Shown here piece by piece: positions 48,890-61,800 of a DNA stretch of 64,000 nt. Made by a program: the position numbers and the translations under genes. Source of the stretch: Owenia fusiformis (taxonomy: Eukaryota; Annelida; Polychaeta; Sabellida; Oweniidae); contig CAIIXF020000005.1 in NCBI GenBank assembly GCA_903813345.2, forward strand, positions 41,767,394-41,831,393. The letters run 5' to 3'. The notes beneath the pieces were generated by a model. It had not been told where the DNA came from. It ran no database searches and saw only the letters and a program-made list of their open reading frames with translations. Numbering within the stretch: the stretch's first letter is position 1; the number at the start of each line of letters is the position of its first letter.

Positions 48890-50650
48890 ACTGCAATGCC
48901 ATTGTATTGATAATTTGAATTAGTGGTGAGAACAACATTCACATGCGAAGCCATTGTGTTGCTCATTTGAATTAGTGGTGGGAACAACATTCACATGCAA
49001 AGCCATTGTGTTGCTCATTTGAATTAGTGGTGGGAACAACATCCACATGCAAAGCCATTGTATTGCTCATTTGAATTAGTGGTGAGAACAACATTCACAC
49101 GCGAAGCCATTGTATTGCTCATATGAATTAGTGATGAGAACAACATTCACATGCGAAGCCATTGTATTGCTCATTTGAATTAGTGGTGGGAACAACATTC
49201 ACATGCAAAACCATTGTATTGCTCGTTTGGATTTGTGGTGGGAACAACATTCACATGCAAAGCCATTGTATTGCCCATTTGAATTAGTGGTGGGAACAAC
49301 ATTCACATGCAATGCCATTGTATTGCTCATTTGGATTAGTGGTGGGAACAACATTCACATGCAAAGCCATTGTATTGCCCATTTGAATTAGTGGTGGGAA
49401 CAACATTCACATGCAAAACCATTGTATTGCTCATTTGGATTTGTGGTGGGAACAACATTCACATGCAAAGCCATTGTATTGCCCATTTGGATTTGTGGTG
49501 GGAACAACATTCACATGCAAAGCCATTGTATTGCCCATTTGGATTTGTGGTGGGAACAACTTTCACATGCAAAGCCATTGTATTGCTCATTTGGATTTGT
49601 GGTGGGAACAACTTTCACATGCAAAGCCATTGTATTGCCCATTTGAATTAGTGGTGGGAACAACATTCACATGCAATGCCATTGTATTGCTCATTTGGAT
49701 TAGTGGTGGGAACAACTTTCACATGCAATGCCATTGTATTGCTCATTTGGATTAGTGGTGGGAACAACATTCACATGCAAAGCCATTGTATTGCCCATTT
49801 GAATTAGTGGTGGGAACAACTTTCACATGCAAAGCCATTGTATTGCCCATTTGAATTTGTGGTGGGAACAACATTCACATGCAAAGCCATTGTATTGCCC
49901 ATTTGAATTAGTGGTGGGAACAACATTCACATGCAATGCCATTGTATTGCCCATTTGAATTAGTGGTGGGAACAACTTTCACATGCAATGCCATTGTATT
50001 GCTCATTTGGATTAGTGGTGGGAACAACATTCACATGCAATGCCATAGTATTGCTCATTTGGATTAGTGGTGGGAACAACATTCACATGCAAAGCCATTG
50101 TATTGCCCATTTGAATTAGTGGTGGGAACAACATTCACATGCAATGCCATTGTATTGCCCATTTGAATTAGTGGTTTGGAACAACATTCACATGCAATGC
50201 CATTGTATTGCTCATTTGGATTAGTGGTGGGAACAACATTCACATGCAAAGCCATTGTATTGCCCATTTGAATTAGTGGTGGGAACAACATTCACATGCA
50301 AAGCCATTGTATTGCCCATTTGAATTAGTGGTGGGAACAACATTCACATGCAATGCCATAGTATTGCTCATTTGGATTAGTGGTGGGAACAACATTCACA
50401 TGCAATGCCATAGTATTGCTCATTTGGATTAGTGGTGGGAACAACATTCACATGTAATGCCATAGTATTGCTCATTTGAATTAGTGGTGGGAACAACATT
50501 CACATGCAATGCCATAGTATTGCTCATTTGGATTAGTGGTGGGAACAACATTCACATGCAATGCCATAGTATTGCTCATTTGAATTAGTGGTGGGAACAA
50601 CTTTCACATGCAATGCCATTGTATTGCTCATTTGAATTAGTGGTCGTGGG
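48890..50650 (+). repeat. 52-bp minisatellite, ~34 copies
   Basis: Unit ATTCACATGCAAAGCCATTG TATTGCTCATTTGAATTAGT GGTGGGAACAAC (52 bp), with AAAGCC/AATGCC and GAATTA/GGATTT alternating variants. ORFs of 60-114 codons on both strands are repeat artefacts. Confidence 0.95.
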
Positions 50651-50948
50651 AAGAAAATTCACATGGATTCCACCCTTCCACCCTTGACACACATGCACTA
50701 ACAATCAAGAGGTCAAACCAATATTTATGAAGATGTATTTGTGAGTTTATTTAATGTATTTAGACATAGACTTCCATAAACCATTATTATTCCACAAGAT
50801 AATTTTATCCCATAAAAGGTTTTGTACAAACTGGAATGGTCAAATGATCCGCTCCTTAGCATGTGATGCTCTATTTCATCATATTTTGATAAAGCCATAT
50901 ATGCACTAATTATTACATCCATATCTATATATATCTGATAACAATTCT

Positions 50949-50956
50949 TATATAAA
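50949..50956 (+). promoter_or_regulatory. TATA box of the upstream paralogue
   Basis: TATATAAA lies 43 bp before the start codon at 50999, implying a 5' UTR of roughly 15-20 nt. The downstream paralogue has the same word before its start. Confidence 0.5.
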
Positions 50957-50998
50957 GCTCATATTCCAATGATATTCAACTTCTGTGGATTCAATAAG

Positions 50999-53726
50999 AT
51001 GAAGTTATTACTGGTTTTAGCAGCTGTTGTAGGGCTCTCGGAGGCATTCTTATGGAAGAAAAGTAAGTTGTACTAGTAAGATTCTTAAATACAAAGTCTG
51101 ACGTTGGATGCATTGTACGGTACGATAGAGAACAAATAACTTTGAAATTGAAGAGCAGTATTTAAGATTTTTTGAAAAGTTGGTTTTATGGTTTTGATTT
51201 GATTTTAAGCTTATTTATAATGTAAAAATAGACCTATTTTCAATTTTAATTTTCATTTGGGCAGTCTGCATCTTTATCTTAGACAGAAATCCTTAATTTC
51301 TTATCACATTTAGTGTCATTACTACATGTATTACTTATTCTTGCTAGCAAAACCTATCGGTTACTAGATATTTTTTAATTGTTTAATTGTTTTTCTTGTT
51401 GCAGGTCCAGAGTGGGATGAGCTGAAAGGTATATCTTATCATTTGATTTCAAAAATTGTAAAGTACTATAGCATACGGACATAGTGTATATGATATCATT
51501 TTGTTCGATTGCATACACAAAGATATAGTCGACAATAACATTTTCTCCTCTTTCTCATACAGTGAAGTTTGGTGTTCCATTTAGTGATTTCAATTCCCAG
51601 CCCAGGACCGTAAAGGAAGCTGAGCAGCAAGGGTGGACGGCTGTTGGCACATGCGCAGGTATGTTTTCTTATATGGTGTATGATATAAATGCGCCCAAAC
51701 CTTCTAAGGAGATAACTTGCGAGCGGACGAGACGGATATATTTTGTATCTGTCCACGATGGTCACGATCTTCGGGCTCCAAGAGAAATAGAAAATTGGAA
51801 CTATGGTAAAAGCCATGTGTTTTATACTAGTGATATAGCGTGACACAACTTCAGGCTATGTTTTTCAAACTTGCAGCCAGCAATGGATACATGGGAAGAC
51901 GTTATGTGAAGGATGGCAACAGTGCCGTCATGCTGTTGTTTGACAAGAATGGCTTCATTGCTGGTATACAAGCTGGGGTGAGTATCACCACAAAAGCCAA
52001 AGGGGTAACCTTAACAAATGTTGACAATAACTTAGTCATTCAGCATGGGTATATTTGACACAATTAAAACCTTGTACGGTGGACAACTTCGCTTCAAGAG
52101 AGAACTTAACCAATACCGAATGGCTGATTGAGTTATAAACATTTACTTGGGTTACCTTTTTTGACTTGCCTTGTATCTTTTGAGAAACCAAGGCAAACGA
52201 GTGCGAAGGCAATGGTAGACGAAGATTTATTAACATTTTTGGATTAACTTCATTCCATGAAAATCCTGATCTGATTGTTTTGGGCATGTCAGCTTTTTGG
52301 TCCGATGATCCACCAAGCTAGTGGCACTTAAAATCATACTCACACGTTTCAAATGGAAACATATATTGTTGGCAAAATGAATTAAAACCGATTAATGTAG
52401 ATAATACGTCATGAAATGTAAATTACTGTGGCTTCTATTAAAGGTACCAAAAGGTCTCACCAATGGATTCCCCTACCCTGCAACCCGCCACATGTTCAAC
52501 ACCAAAGGATCCGAGAATGTCATCACTGCTTACTTCACAAATCCAGGTATTCAAAAAGTAGAATAGATAGAATGTTTGTTAGTGATCTACTAGTAAGCTG
52601 TAAAGTAATGCAATTAATATGCATATCGCACGTATGTCAGCCAATCAGCTTAGAGTGTGTCAATGTATCATCTCAAGATATATGGTCAACAGAGCAAAAT
52701 AATTATTTCTCGATCAGTGCATTGTGGTTTCATTATGAACTGAGAAGTGTCATTTTATAAAGGGGTGATCACTTGTTGAATTGTAATAAAGAACTTTGTT
52801 TCCCATTGCCATTTTGTGAAACACCAAATTGAGAAATGCACTATAAGTGCTGTATGACTCTAGGAGGGATGGGGGAGTACAATATCAATTCATTTCTCCA
52901 TAAGCATTTATTGAATCGAATCTATTTCTTACTCAGCAACTATCTGCAGCCAAGGAAGGTCGAGCAGTCAGTTTGATACTGAAGGTACAGGTACTGGAAT
53001 GTTCGTCCAGAATGGTCCTAACCCACTCACTAACTTTATCTCAGTCCCTATGACAGAAACTGGAATTGCGAAGACAAAGTGGACCAAAGGAAAATGCTTC
53101 GTTGGAATGGGTAAGTATAGAAATAAAAAGTTAATGTACTCATTAAACACGTTTGTCTGATTTTGGTTCGTAAATCTTAAGTCATTTTGAATATTTTGAT
53201 GAAAAAGTGCAATATTTATCACTCATCCCTTCGTCTGCAAAACTTCAAGAGAACCGCTCAATGTAATTTTATAAGTTTTAAGTTGAATGTATTATTGATT
53301 TTAAAGTACCTTGTTATTTTTAGGCCAGCACTATTGGTACAACACCTCTGAAAATATGAACTGTGAAAACTTCTTCCCAATGTTCCTTCTCTACACTGAT
53401 GGCAAATTGAAAGGCTTTGGTTGGGCCCTTGATGCTGATCTCACTTCAGAAACATGGGAACATCCACCACCTGCACTCTTCTCAGTAAGTACAGGGTCAT
53501 GATTGGGTATGCTATTTCTTGGGCCGGATTACTGAGAGTATATAAGAAGATTGTAAGATAAAATAAATTGTGACCGGCTGTCATTTCTTGATCATTGTTC
53601 TTAATTGAAGTCACCAAATATGACATGTATTTTGTCTCAGTTAATATTAATCTTATGATCGCCCCATTGCAGCTCTTCATGGACCCTGTACTAGAGGTGT
53701 CAAGTATTAACCGGTTAACCGGTTAA
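50999..53726 (+). CDS. Secreted protein of unknown family, paralogue 1, C-terminally truncated by a hAT element
   Basis: Exons 50999-51062, 51405-51428 (a 24-nt microexon), 51563-51658, 51877-51977, 52444-52546, 52937-53110, 53324-53484 and 53673 onward. A signal peptide MKLLLVLAAVVGLSEAF opens the protein. Exon 4 encodes YMGRRYVKDGN...LLFDKNGFIAGIQ; exon 7 encodes HYWYNTSENMNCENFFPMF and a FGWALDAD motif. In exon 8 a hAT element inserts six codons in; the frame enters it and stops at TAA 53724-53726, giving 258 residues. The displaced original end, reading KCL...STLHVYFSNPYANLC and TAG at 54348-54350, lies beyond the element. The truncation removes two of six cysteines conserved in paralogue 2. 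Function is unknown; I do not recognise the family. Whether the gene is still used is open. Confidence 0.85.
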
Positions 53727-54262
53727 CCGCCGATAATGCCTTGACCGGTCTGAGTTTTTATCGACGGTTAGTTGACCGTGTATAATTCTGTTATTTCCCG
53801 CGCTTATTTTGCATGCTAATCCGTTTGGTTCACGTAAGCTACTCATACATGTCATAAGTCCCATAACTCCTTACAAACATCCAATCAGCAACTTTAATCC
53901 CTGCCACATTGCTTTCCCGCGCTTACTTTGCATTTTAATCTGTTTGTTTTTCAAGCGTCAGTTTCATGTGAGCTACTCATACATGTGATAGGTCCGATAA
54001 TTCCTTACAAACATCCAATCAGCAACTTTAATCCCTGCCACATTGCTTTCCCGCGCTTACTTACATAGAATAGCGTAAAGCTTGACGAACGTAAAAAATA
54101 AACGCCGATATATCATTTTTCCAATTTTTTTCAACTTTCAAGATCGAAGATGAAGATTTCATTTGAAATAATAAGTTCAAATTTCCCGCCGGTTAACCGA
54201 CTTTAACCGGTAAAAACCCCCGGTTAACCGGTTAATGCTCAAGCGGTTAATTGACACCACTA
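53692..54262. mobile_element. hAT non-autonomous element in a coding exon (571 bp)
   Basis: Ends TAGAGGTGTCAA and TTGACACCACTA are inverted with one mismatch. A perfect 8-bp target duplication CCCTGTAC is at 53684-53691 and 54263-54270, diagnostic of hAT. Subterminal AACCGGTTAACCGG words are mirrored at the other end (CCGGTTAACCGGTTAA). Inside are two ~100-bp direct repeats (CTTACAAACATCCAATCAGC, TTTCCCGCGCTTACTT). No transposase is present. Confidence 0.93.
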
Positions 54263-54350
54263 CCCTGTACCAAAATGTCTGGAGAACAGGCCAAACAGGC
54301 TCTCTACCCTGCACGTATATTTCTCCAACCCATATGCCAACCTCTGTTAG
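54263..54350 (+). pseudogene. Displaced C-terminal coding end of paralogue 1
   Basis: Past the hAT element and its target duplication, the sequence reads on as the remaining codons of the terminal exon (motif LSTLHVYFSNPYANLC, TAG at 54348-54350), matching the end of paralogue 2 (LSTLHVYMSNPYSNFC). AATAAA signals follow at 54434-54439 and 54441-54446. Confidence 0.85.
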
Positions 54351-54859
54351 GAATGAACCAACATAACAGACACATCTTCGATAAATGGAATGGAATATGA
54401 GATTTTGAATTATTTTAGTCATATTATTCTAGAAATAAACAATAAAAACGTCATTTTTTATTTAGCTTGGCATTTACGTGTGTGCCGCTGTAATTCCCCT
54501 ATTAATTGGCCTTGCTTGGATGATTGGTTATCCGTTTGTTAATTGTTTCCTCTCCAACTTTGGCATAACAGTTCAAGAAGGTCAAAATTGAAAACTATTT
54601 TGGAAATTGTTATCACGAAAAAGATGTCTTCAATTTTTCTTCATTGAAACAGGACAAAGAAATTTCAAAAATTGCCCCATAGTAAATTTTCAGAGAGTAC
54701 CTTTTGACCAACCTTGTTACGGGCAGAACTCCTCAATGTTGTTATATCCTTATATCTGACACTTTCCCTTTCTAATGGTATATTCGAATATGCAAACCAA
54801 GGCATTAAGCATCATTCCTTAAGGTTAATTTACTCAACTATATTAGGGAATACTTCACA

Positions 54860-55949
54860 TTTCTGCGTGATGGAAGTAATCCAGAAATCATTCATTTATT
54901 GAGATAATGGCAAAAGGATTCTGCATATGGAAGTAATCCAGAAATGATTCACTTATTGAGACAATGGCAAAAGGATTCTGCATGGAGGTAATCCAGAAAT
55001 GATTCACTTATTAGATAATGGCAAAGGGATTCTGTATATGGAAGTAATCCAGAAATGATTCACTTATTGAGACAATGGCAAAAGGATTCTGCATGTGGAA
55101 GTAATCCATAAATGATTCACTTATTGAGATAATGGCAAAGGGATTCTGTATATGGAAGGAATCCAGAAATGATTCACATATTGAGATAATGGCAAAAGGA
55201 TTCTGCATATGGAAGTAATCCAGAAATGATTCACTAATTGAGACAATGGCAAAAGGATTCTGCATATGGAAGTAATCCAGAAATGATTCACTTATTGAGA
55301 TAATGGCAAAGGGATTCTGTATATGGAAGGAATCCAGAAATGATTCACTTATTGAGACAATGGCAAAAGGATTCTGCATATGGAAGTAATTCAGAAATGA
55401 TTCACTTATTAGATAATGGCAAAGGGATTCTGTATATGGAAGGAATCCAGAAATGATTCACATATTGAGATAATGGCAAAAGGATTCTGCATATGGAAGT
55501 AATCCAGAAATGATTCACTTATTGAGACAATAGCAAAAGGATTCTGCATGTGGAGGTAATCCAGAAATGATTCACTTATTGAGATAATGGCAAAGGGATT
55601 GTGCATATGGAAGTAATCCAGAAATGATTCACATATTGAGATAATGGCAAAAGGATTCTGCATAAGGAAGTAATCCAGAAATGATTCACTGAATGAGATC
55701 ACTCAATGAAATGACTCACTTACTTGATAATAGCAAAGGGATTCTGTATATGGAGGTGATCCAGAAATGACTCACTTACTTGATAATGGCAAAGTGATTG
55801 TGTATATGGAGGTAATCCAGAAATAACTCACTTATTAGATAATGCCAAAGAGATTCTGTATATTGAGGTAATCCAGAAATAACTCACTTACTTGATAATG
55901 GCAAAGGGATTCTGTATATGGAGGTAATCCAGAAATAACTCACTTATTA
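54860..55949 (+). repeat. ~56-bp minisatellite, first block (~20 copies)
   Basis: Unit GGAGGTAATCCAGAAATGAC TCACTTATTAGATAATGGCA AAGGGATTCTGCATAT (56 bp) with GAAG/GAGG and GACT/GATT variants. The minus-strand ORFs with QNPFAIISISESFLDYFHM periodicity are artefacts. Confidence 0.95.
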
Positions 55950-56770
55950 GAGAGATTTCGCACCTCGTGAAAGTACAACTTACAACGTATACTTATACTT
56001 ATAGGTAAACGTAAGGTGTTTCATAATGTGAGCTTTTCGTCAGGAAAGATCTTCTCGGACTGTAATAAATACAGGTCAAAGGGATGACATTTGTACTTTT
56101 TTGAATTGTAGCATGTTTAGTTGATCCAAATGTGTTTGTCTAGAATAAAATAGGCTCATATATAGTACATATGTTATAGACCAATCTCTTCTCAAATTGA
56201 CTTTTTGGAGATGCTCGTTATGAAACACCCTGTATGTCATATGTTGAGCTACTGAATGGGTCGTTTCCAGGATTTGCTAGAACCTACTGGTTTGATTGGT
56301 GTTTCAACTTGATGGTTAAAGTATTTGATTGGATACTGTTCCCACTCAGCCGATTAATTTTAAAAAATGCTTGCGGTCAATTGTTCCACACACATGTAGG
56401 CAAATCTTTATACGGAGATCCAACTGTATACGTTATCATCTACGTAGATATACCGTTTCGTAAGTTCATTGAACTTATACTGATCATGAAAACATTGATA
56501 ATCAACTTGTTTATGTAATGACTCACTTTATAATACACTACAACTACAAGGACACGGAAGCAAGCATTTAATTATAATGTGCATAATCTACACGTGCAAA
56601 TGACAGTGCATTCATAGTCTCTAGTTGATGGAGCTTTTCTATAACGGAATTAGTTATGTTCCATTTGGTACAATTTAAAATTGATTTTAGTAAATATAAT
56701 AGTTCGACACGACCCTTTAAACTATACGTATACGTATAAGTTGTACTTTCACTTATGTGCGAAATCTCTC
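55950..56770. mobile_element. TIR element inserted in the 56-bp minisatellite (821 bp)
   Basis: The left end GAGAGATTTCGCACC, continued by GTGAAAGTACAACTTA, is mirrored by TAAGTTGTACTTTCAC...GTGCGAAATCTCTC at the right, with TA on both sides (55948-55949, 56771-56772). A 94-codon plus-strand ORF at 56234-56518 is not recognisable. It may be a Tc1/mariner-like derivative. Confidence 0.75.
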
Positions 56771-57140
56771 TATTATGTCAAAAGGATTCTGCATATATGG
56801 ATAGACTATATTCTATTTAGTCTGAATTATATTCAGACTATAAGGCACCTATGTTAAAGTTTGGTAATTTCGTATATTTTTGTTTACATAGGAAGTGCTA
56901 TTCAAAATGGCCGATTGGGTAAAATTAATTTGCAATTTGTTACTTCAACTAGCTTTATTTCCACTTGACAATATGCTATGTTACTTTTTATTGCATTTAA
57001 TTTAATTGAAATTTTGTAATGTTTATTTTATTAAAAAAATGGTTCCTCTAATTAAGAATTTTGTGCAAAAAATTTCACTGCAATTTCCACAGGAAAGTAG
57101 TACATCATAACAGACTGACTTCTAGTCAGTCTGTTGGATA
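56771..57140. other. Non-repetitive AT-rich stretch between minisatellite blocks
   Basis: Contains one broken repeat unit at its left edge and a short AGACTGACT/AGTCAGTCT hairpin at 57113-57131. No gene is seen. Confidence 0.5.
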
Positions 57141-58420
57141 CATACTACATATATGGAGGTAATCTAGAAATGACTCACTAACTGAGATAATGGCAAAAGG
57201 ATTCTGCATGGAGGTAATCCAGAATTGACTCACTTATTAGATAATGGCAAAGGGATTCTGCATATGGAGGTAATCCATAAATTTCTCACTTATTAGATAA
57301 TGGCAAAGGGATTCTGCATATGGAGGTAATCCAGAAATGATTCCCTTATTGAGATAATGGCAAAAGGATCCTGCATGGAGGTAATCCAGAAATGACTCAC
57401 TTATTAGATAATGGCAAAGGGATTCTGCATATGGAGGTAATCCAGAAATGATTCACTTATTAGATAATGGCAAAGGGATTCTGTATATGGAGGTAATCCA
57501 GAAATGACTCACTTACTTGATAATGGCAAAGGGATTCTGTATATGGAGGTAATCCAGAAATGACTCACTTACTTGATAATGGCAAAGGGATTCTGCATAT
57601 GGAGGTAATCCAGAAATAACTCACTTATTAGATAATGGCAAAGGGATTCTGTATATGGAGGTAATCCAGAAATAACTCACTTACTTGATAATGGCAAAGG
57701 GATTCTGCATATGGAGGTAATCCAGAAATAACTCACTTATAATGTCAAAAGGATTCTGCATATGGAGGTAATCTAGAAATGACTCACTTACTTGATAATG
57801 GCAAAGGGATTCTGCATATGGAGGTAATCCAGAAATGATTCACTTATTAGATAATGGCAAAGGGATTCTGTATATGGAGGTAATCCAGAAATGACTCACT
57901 TACTTGATAATGGCAAAGGGATAGTGTATATGGAGGTAATCCAGAAATGACTCACTTACTTGATAATGGCAAAGGGATTCTGCATATGGAGGTAATCCAG
58001 AAATGACTCACTTACTTGATAATGGCAAAGGGATTATGCATATGGAGGTAATTCAGAAATGATTCACTTATTAGATAATGGCAAAGGGAGTCTGCATATG
58101 GAGGTAATCCAGAAATGACTCACTTACTTGATAATGGCAAAGGGATTCTGTATATGGAGGTGATCCAGAAATGACTCACTAATTAGATAAGGGCAAAGGG
58201 ATTCTGTATCTGGAGGTAATCCAGAAATTATTCACTTATTAGATAAGGGCAAAGCGATTCTGCATATGGAGGTAATCCAGAAATGATTCACTTATTAGAT
58301 AATGGCAAAGCGATTCTGCATATGGAGGTGATCCAGAAATGACTCACTTATTAGATAAGGGCAAAGGGATTCTGTATCTGGAGGTAATCCAGAAATTATT
58401 CACTTATTAGATAATGGCAA
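57141..58420 (+). repeat. ~56-bp minisatellite, second block (~23 copies)
   Basis: Same unit as the block at 54860-55949. GGAGGTAATCC variants dominate here, while GGAAGTAATCC dominates in the first block. Confidence 0.95.
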
Positions 58421-58745
58421 AAAAATCGGGCCAAGCCTCTCTGCTATTATTCCCCCTAAAACCCAGTACTCTTGGTTTATCAATAACATATGTGGTTTGT
58501 GTAGTCTATATATGTGTGTACATGAGTCTCACATGTGATACTACATCTTATTCCATAAATGTGCTCTCACATTCGCTGCAAGATCGTACACTTCGTGCTG
58601 TTGTAGTATAATGTCAGCATACATTGTGTGACCCTTTGAGCCATTGGAATGTTAATAAAGAGATACTGCTGGTTTATTTTCAAGTAGTTGTGAACTTTTG
58701 GATTCATGGGTGATAGTCCATTCGGATGTCACTAATCTCAGGTTG

Positions 58746-58753
58746 TATATAAA
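58746..58753 (+). promoter_or_regulatory. TATA box of paralogue 2
   Basis: TATATAAA lies 94 bp before the ATG at 58847. It is the same word as upstream of paralogue 1. Confidence 0.45.
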
Positions 58754-58846
58754 CACATTTATTTTCATATTTCATGCATACACCTTATAACTACTGAGGA
58801 TAACATATACTAAGAAATTTAAACTAGATAATAAAGTCAAATAAAT

Positions 58847-61800
58847 ATGAAGATTCTACTGATTTTGGCTGTGGTAGGACTTTCTGAGGGGTTCTTTTTT
58901 GGAAAACGTAAGTACAGGAATATAAGCAAACAACAGCATCAATTTGAAGTCAAACCCATTGATACAGTATCTTTAATATTATGATCATTTATCTTATAGT
59001 TTTGGGAATTAAATGTTTTGGATTCAAAAGTCGCGTATTGCTTTTTGGGTCACCGTTTAAAACGTAATGAGAAAGGTCAATACTTTTAGCACCTATTTTA
59101 ATTTGAAATATTCCATTCAAAATCTCAATAATACTGAATCCAGTTCCTATATTGTTTTGGAGTTCTTGTATAGTACAGTTCCGAGTGGTAATGTTTCTTA
59201 TATTATGTATCTGTATGGTATTATGTCAAAATCTGCTAAACTAAAATAGGTGTCACAAAACGTCACACAGCTTTCAACGGCAAATGCCTTGGATGATATA
59301 CAAGGTGTCAATAAAGGCTCTTTACACTTTACTCAGACTTGTATTGTAATTGTAAAGAGACATGGACACCCTGTATAAATGCCAAATTTAGAATTATAGA
59401 TGGAAGTATAAAGTAAGTAATATAACTATATATTCCCACAACTAAATTATTTTACTTTTTCTTGCAGGTCCCGACTGGGGAGATTTAAGAGGTTTGTATA
59501 TTGTAGTATAACAAAATGTAATATAAAATAACTTAAGATATATAATCGTAACATGAATAGGAGAGTAGGATAGAAAATAGGAGAGTTTCAGCAAATTTAG
59601 GAAACTCCTTCCTTCAAATCGATTGTTGCATATAAAATCAATTTTTCATTTTTTCTTCACAATTTGGAAAATTCATTAATTTGTATTAACATATAAGTCT
59701 TTTGATTTTTGAAGTTTTGGAAATCTACTTGCACCAGTTATAAGACACGATATGTAGGTAACCTCAATTCGGGCTAAATATTCTGGTTTGAATTGAATTG
59801 ACTTTACATAGGCTAGTCTTAAGAAACCATTTCGTCATTCCAAATTATACTTAAACTTTTTTCCAGTAAGGTTTGGCACACCAATTAGTGATTTCCGGAC
59901 TCAACCAAGAACTGTACAAGAAGCTAGGGCCCAGGGGTTTACACCCGTGGGAGGTTGTTCAGGTAAATAATCTCCTATTTTAGGTTAATGCCGAAAAGCC
60001 GAATCACTGTGGATATGGTGTACTAGGTTTGGCTGCACAGCAGTGAATTAACCATGGAGATGTCAAAATACTGTGGTTACATAACTCATTTTGTTGCACA
60101 TTTCTCGTTATTCGTGTTTTAAAGGGTTTGTAGAGATCTGAAATAAAGTACATTATATTCAGATGTAAGATAATCAAATTGTCTCACTGTCATTTATATC
60201 ATTATTATATGTTGTAATTCTCTGAGGGGGTCATACTGTGTACCATCATACTGTGTTATTCTCAGATTATGACTCTTATCTGTTTTTGTTTTTCTGAAAT
60301 GTACTTACTAACTTTTTGTAACTTTCTTCGTAGATGAATCAAGTTTCATAACTTGTTTATGATGTCAGATTGACCATAATTGTAGTCCAAAATGTTGTTA
60401 TTGCAAAAGTTATGATTAATGAATCTTGCACTACAATTCTAAGTTCTTTGTGGTCTTATCTTAAACCTTTAAGCAATACTCCGTGCAAAGTACACAGTAC
60501 AATGAACTTTGATATTTTATTAATTTATTTATTTACTTAATTGTTATTTATTTATTTATGTAGTTCACCTTTAAAATAGTGTCATTCGGATAGCAGTCCA
60601 GTGTAGTAATTAGACAAGTAATATAATTTAGTATGCGTCAAATGATGAAACACATACAATAGATTTTCATTCACTTTGTATATTTTGTTTCGCACTGATA
60701 TTCTAATGTCTGCACTCGATCATCTCTCTATTACAAGAATCTCCATTATGAAAACAGCATATAAAGAATAACATTTGCTCCTTCATGAAACGTTACAGCC
60801 AGCAATGGGTACATGGGCACACGATATGTGAAGAATGGCAACACTGCTGTCATGCTGTTGTTTGACAAGAATGGCTTCATTGCTGGTATACAAGCTGGGG
60901 TGAGTATAAGACTGATACAAGTACATCAAAAACGAACCATTGACATGAACCATCGATCTCTCTTAACATTACCTTGAAATGAACCATTGACCTCTCTTAA
61001 TCATTGACCTTTCTTGACATTACTTTGAATTGAACCATTGACCTATCTTGACTTTGCCTTGAAATGAACCATTGACCTTTCTTGGCATTGCCTTGAAATG
61101 AACCATTGACCTCTCTTGACATTGCCTTGAAATGAACCTTTGGCCTATCTTGACATTGCCTTGAAATGAACCATTGACCTCTCTTGACATTGCCTTGAAA
61201 TGAACCTTTGGCCTATCTTGACATTGCCTTGAAATGAACCATTGATTTCTATCTGCATTTATAAACATTGCGCATGCCTTGAAATGAACCATTGACCTTT
61301 CTTAAAATTGTAAATTATAAAAGATCTTTCTTGGTATTGCCTTGAAATTAACCAAATTGGTTTTGCTTGATATTGTCTCGATATCTGATATTGGCCTTGT
61401 TTGATGAATTGATATGTAGCCTTCGTTTCCTACCCTGCACATGGTACTTAATGGTAATTATGTCAAAATCCTTTTGTTGGGACAATTAAAAATATTTCAG
61501 GGTCTCGTTCTCCTTTTAAGCTACCAAAGAACCTTCCTAACGGATATCCAGACAGAAGTAGCCACCGCGACCTGTTCATCAGCGAAGGATCTAAATATGT
61601 GATAACCGCTTACTTTACAAATCCAGGTACTACTGACGTTTGCATTTTTGAAAAGAATATAACAGTTGCTTTTTGAGATTCACATATGCAATTGTGAACT
61701 ATTCAATTATGTTCGGGAATGCATGGCTTTGGTCATAAGTCCACCAAATCAGATATAATCCCTATAAACCATACACATTCAACATATTTTCACTATTTTC

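Noticed and set aside
48890-50650. CRISPR-like array
   Set aside because: Units are directly contiguous with no unique spacers, and the DNA is from an animal genome; it is a minisatellite. The same holds for the 31-bp array at 34441-35755.
55011-55702. 122- and 97-codon minus-strand ORFs
   Set aside because: Artefacts of the 56-bp minisatellite.
56234-56518. 94-codon ORF in the TIR element
   Set aside because: No transposase motif is visible and the ORF is short; it was not called as a gene.
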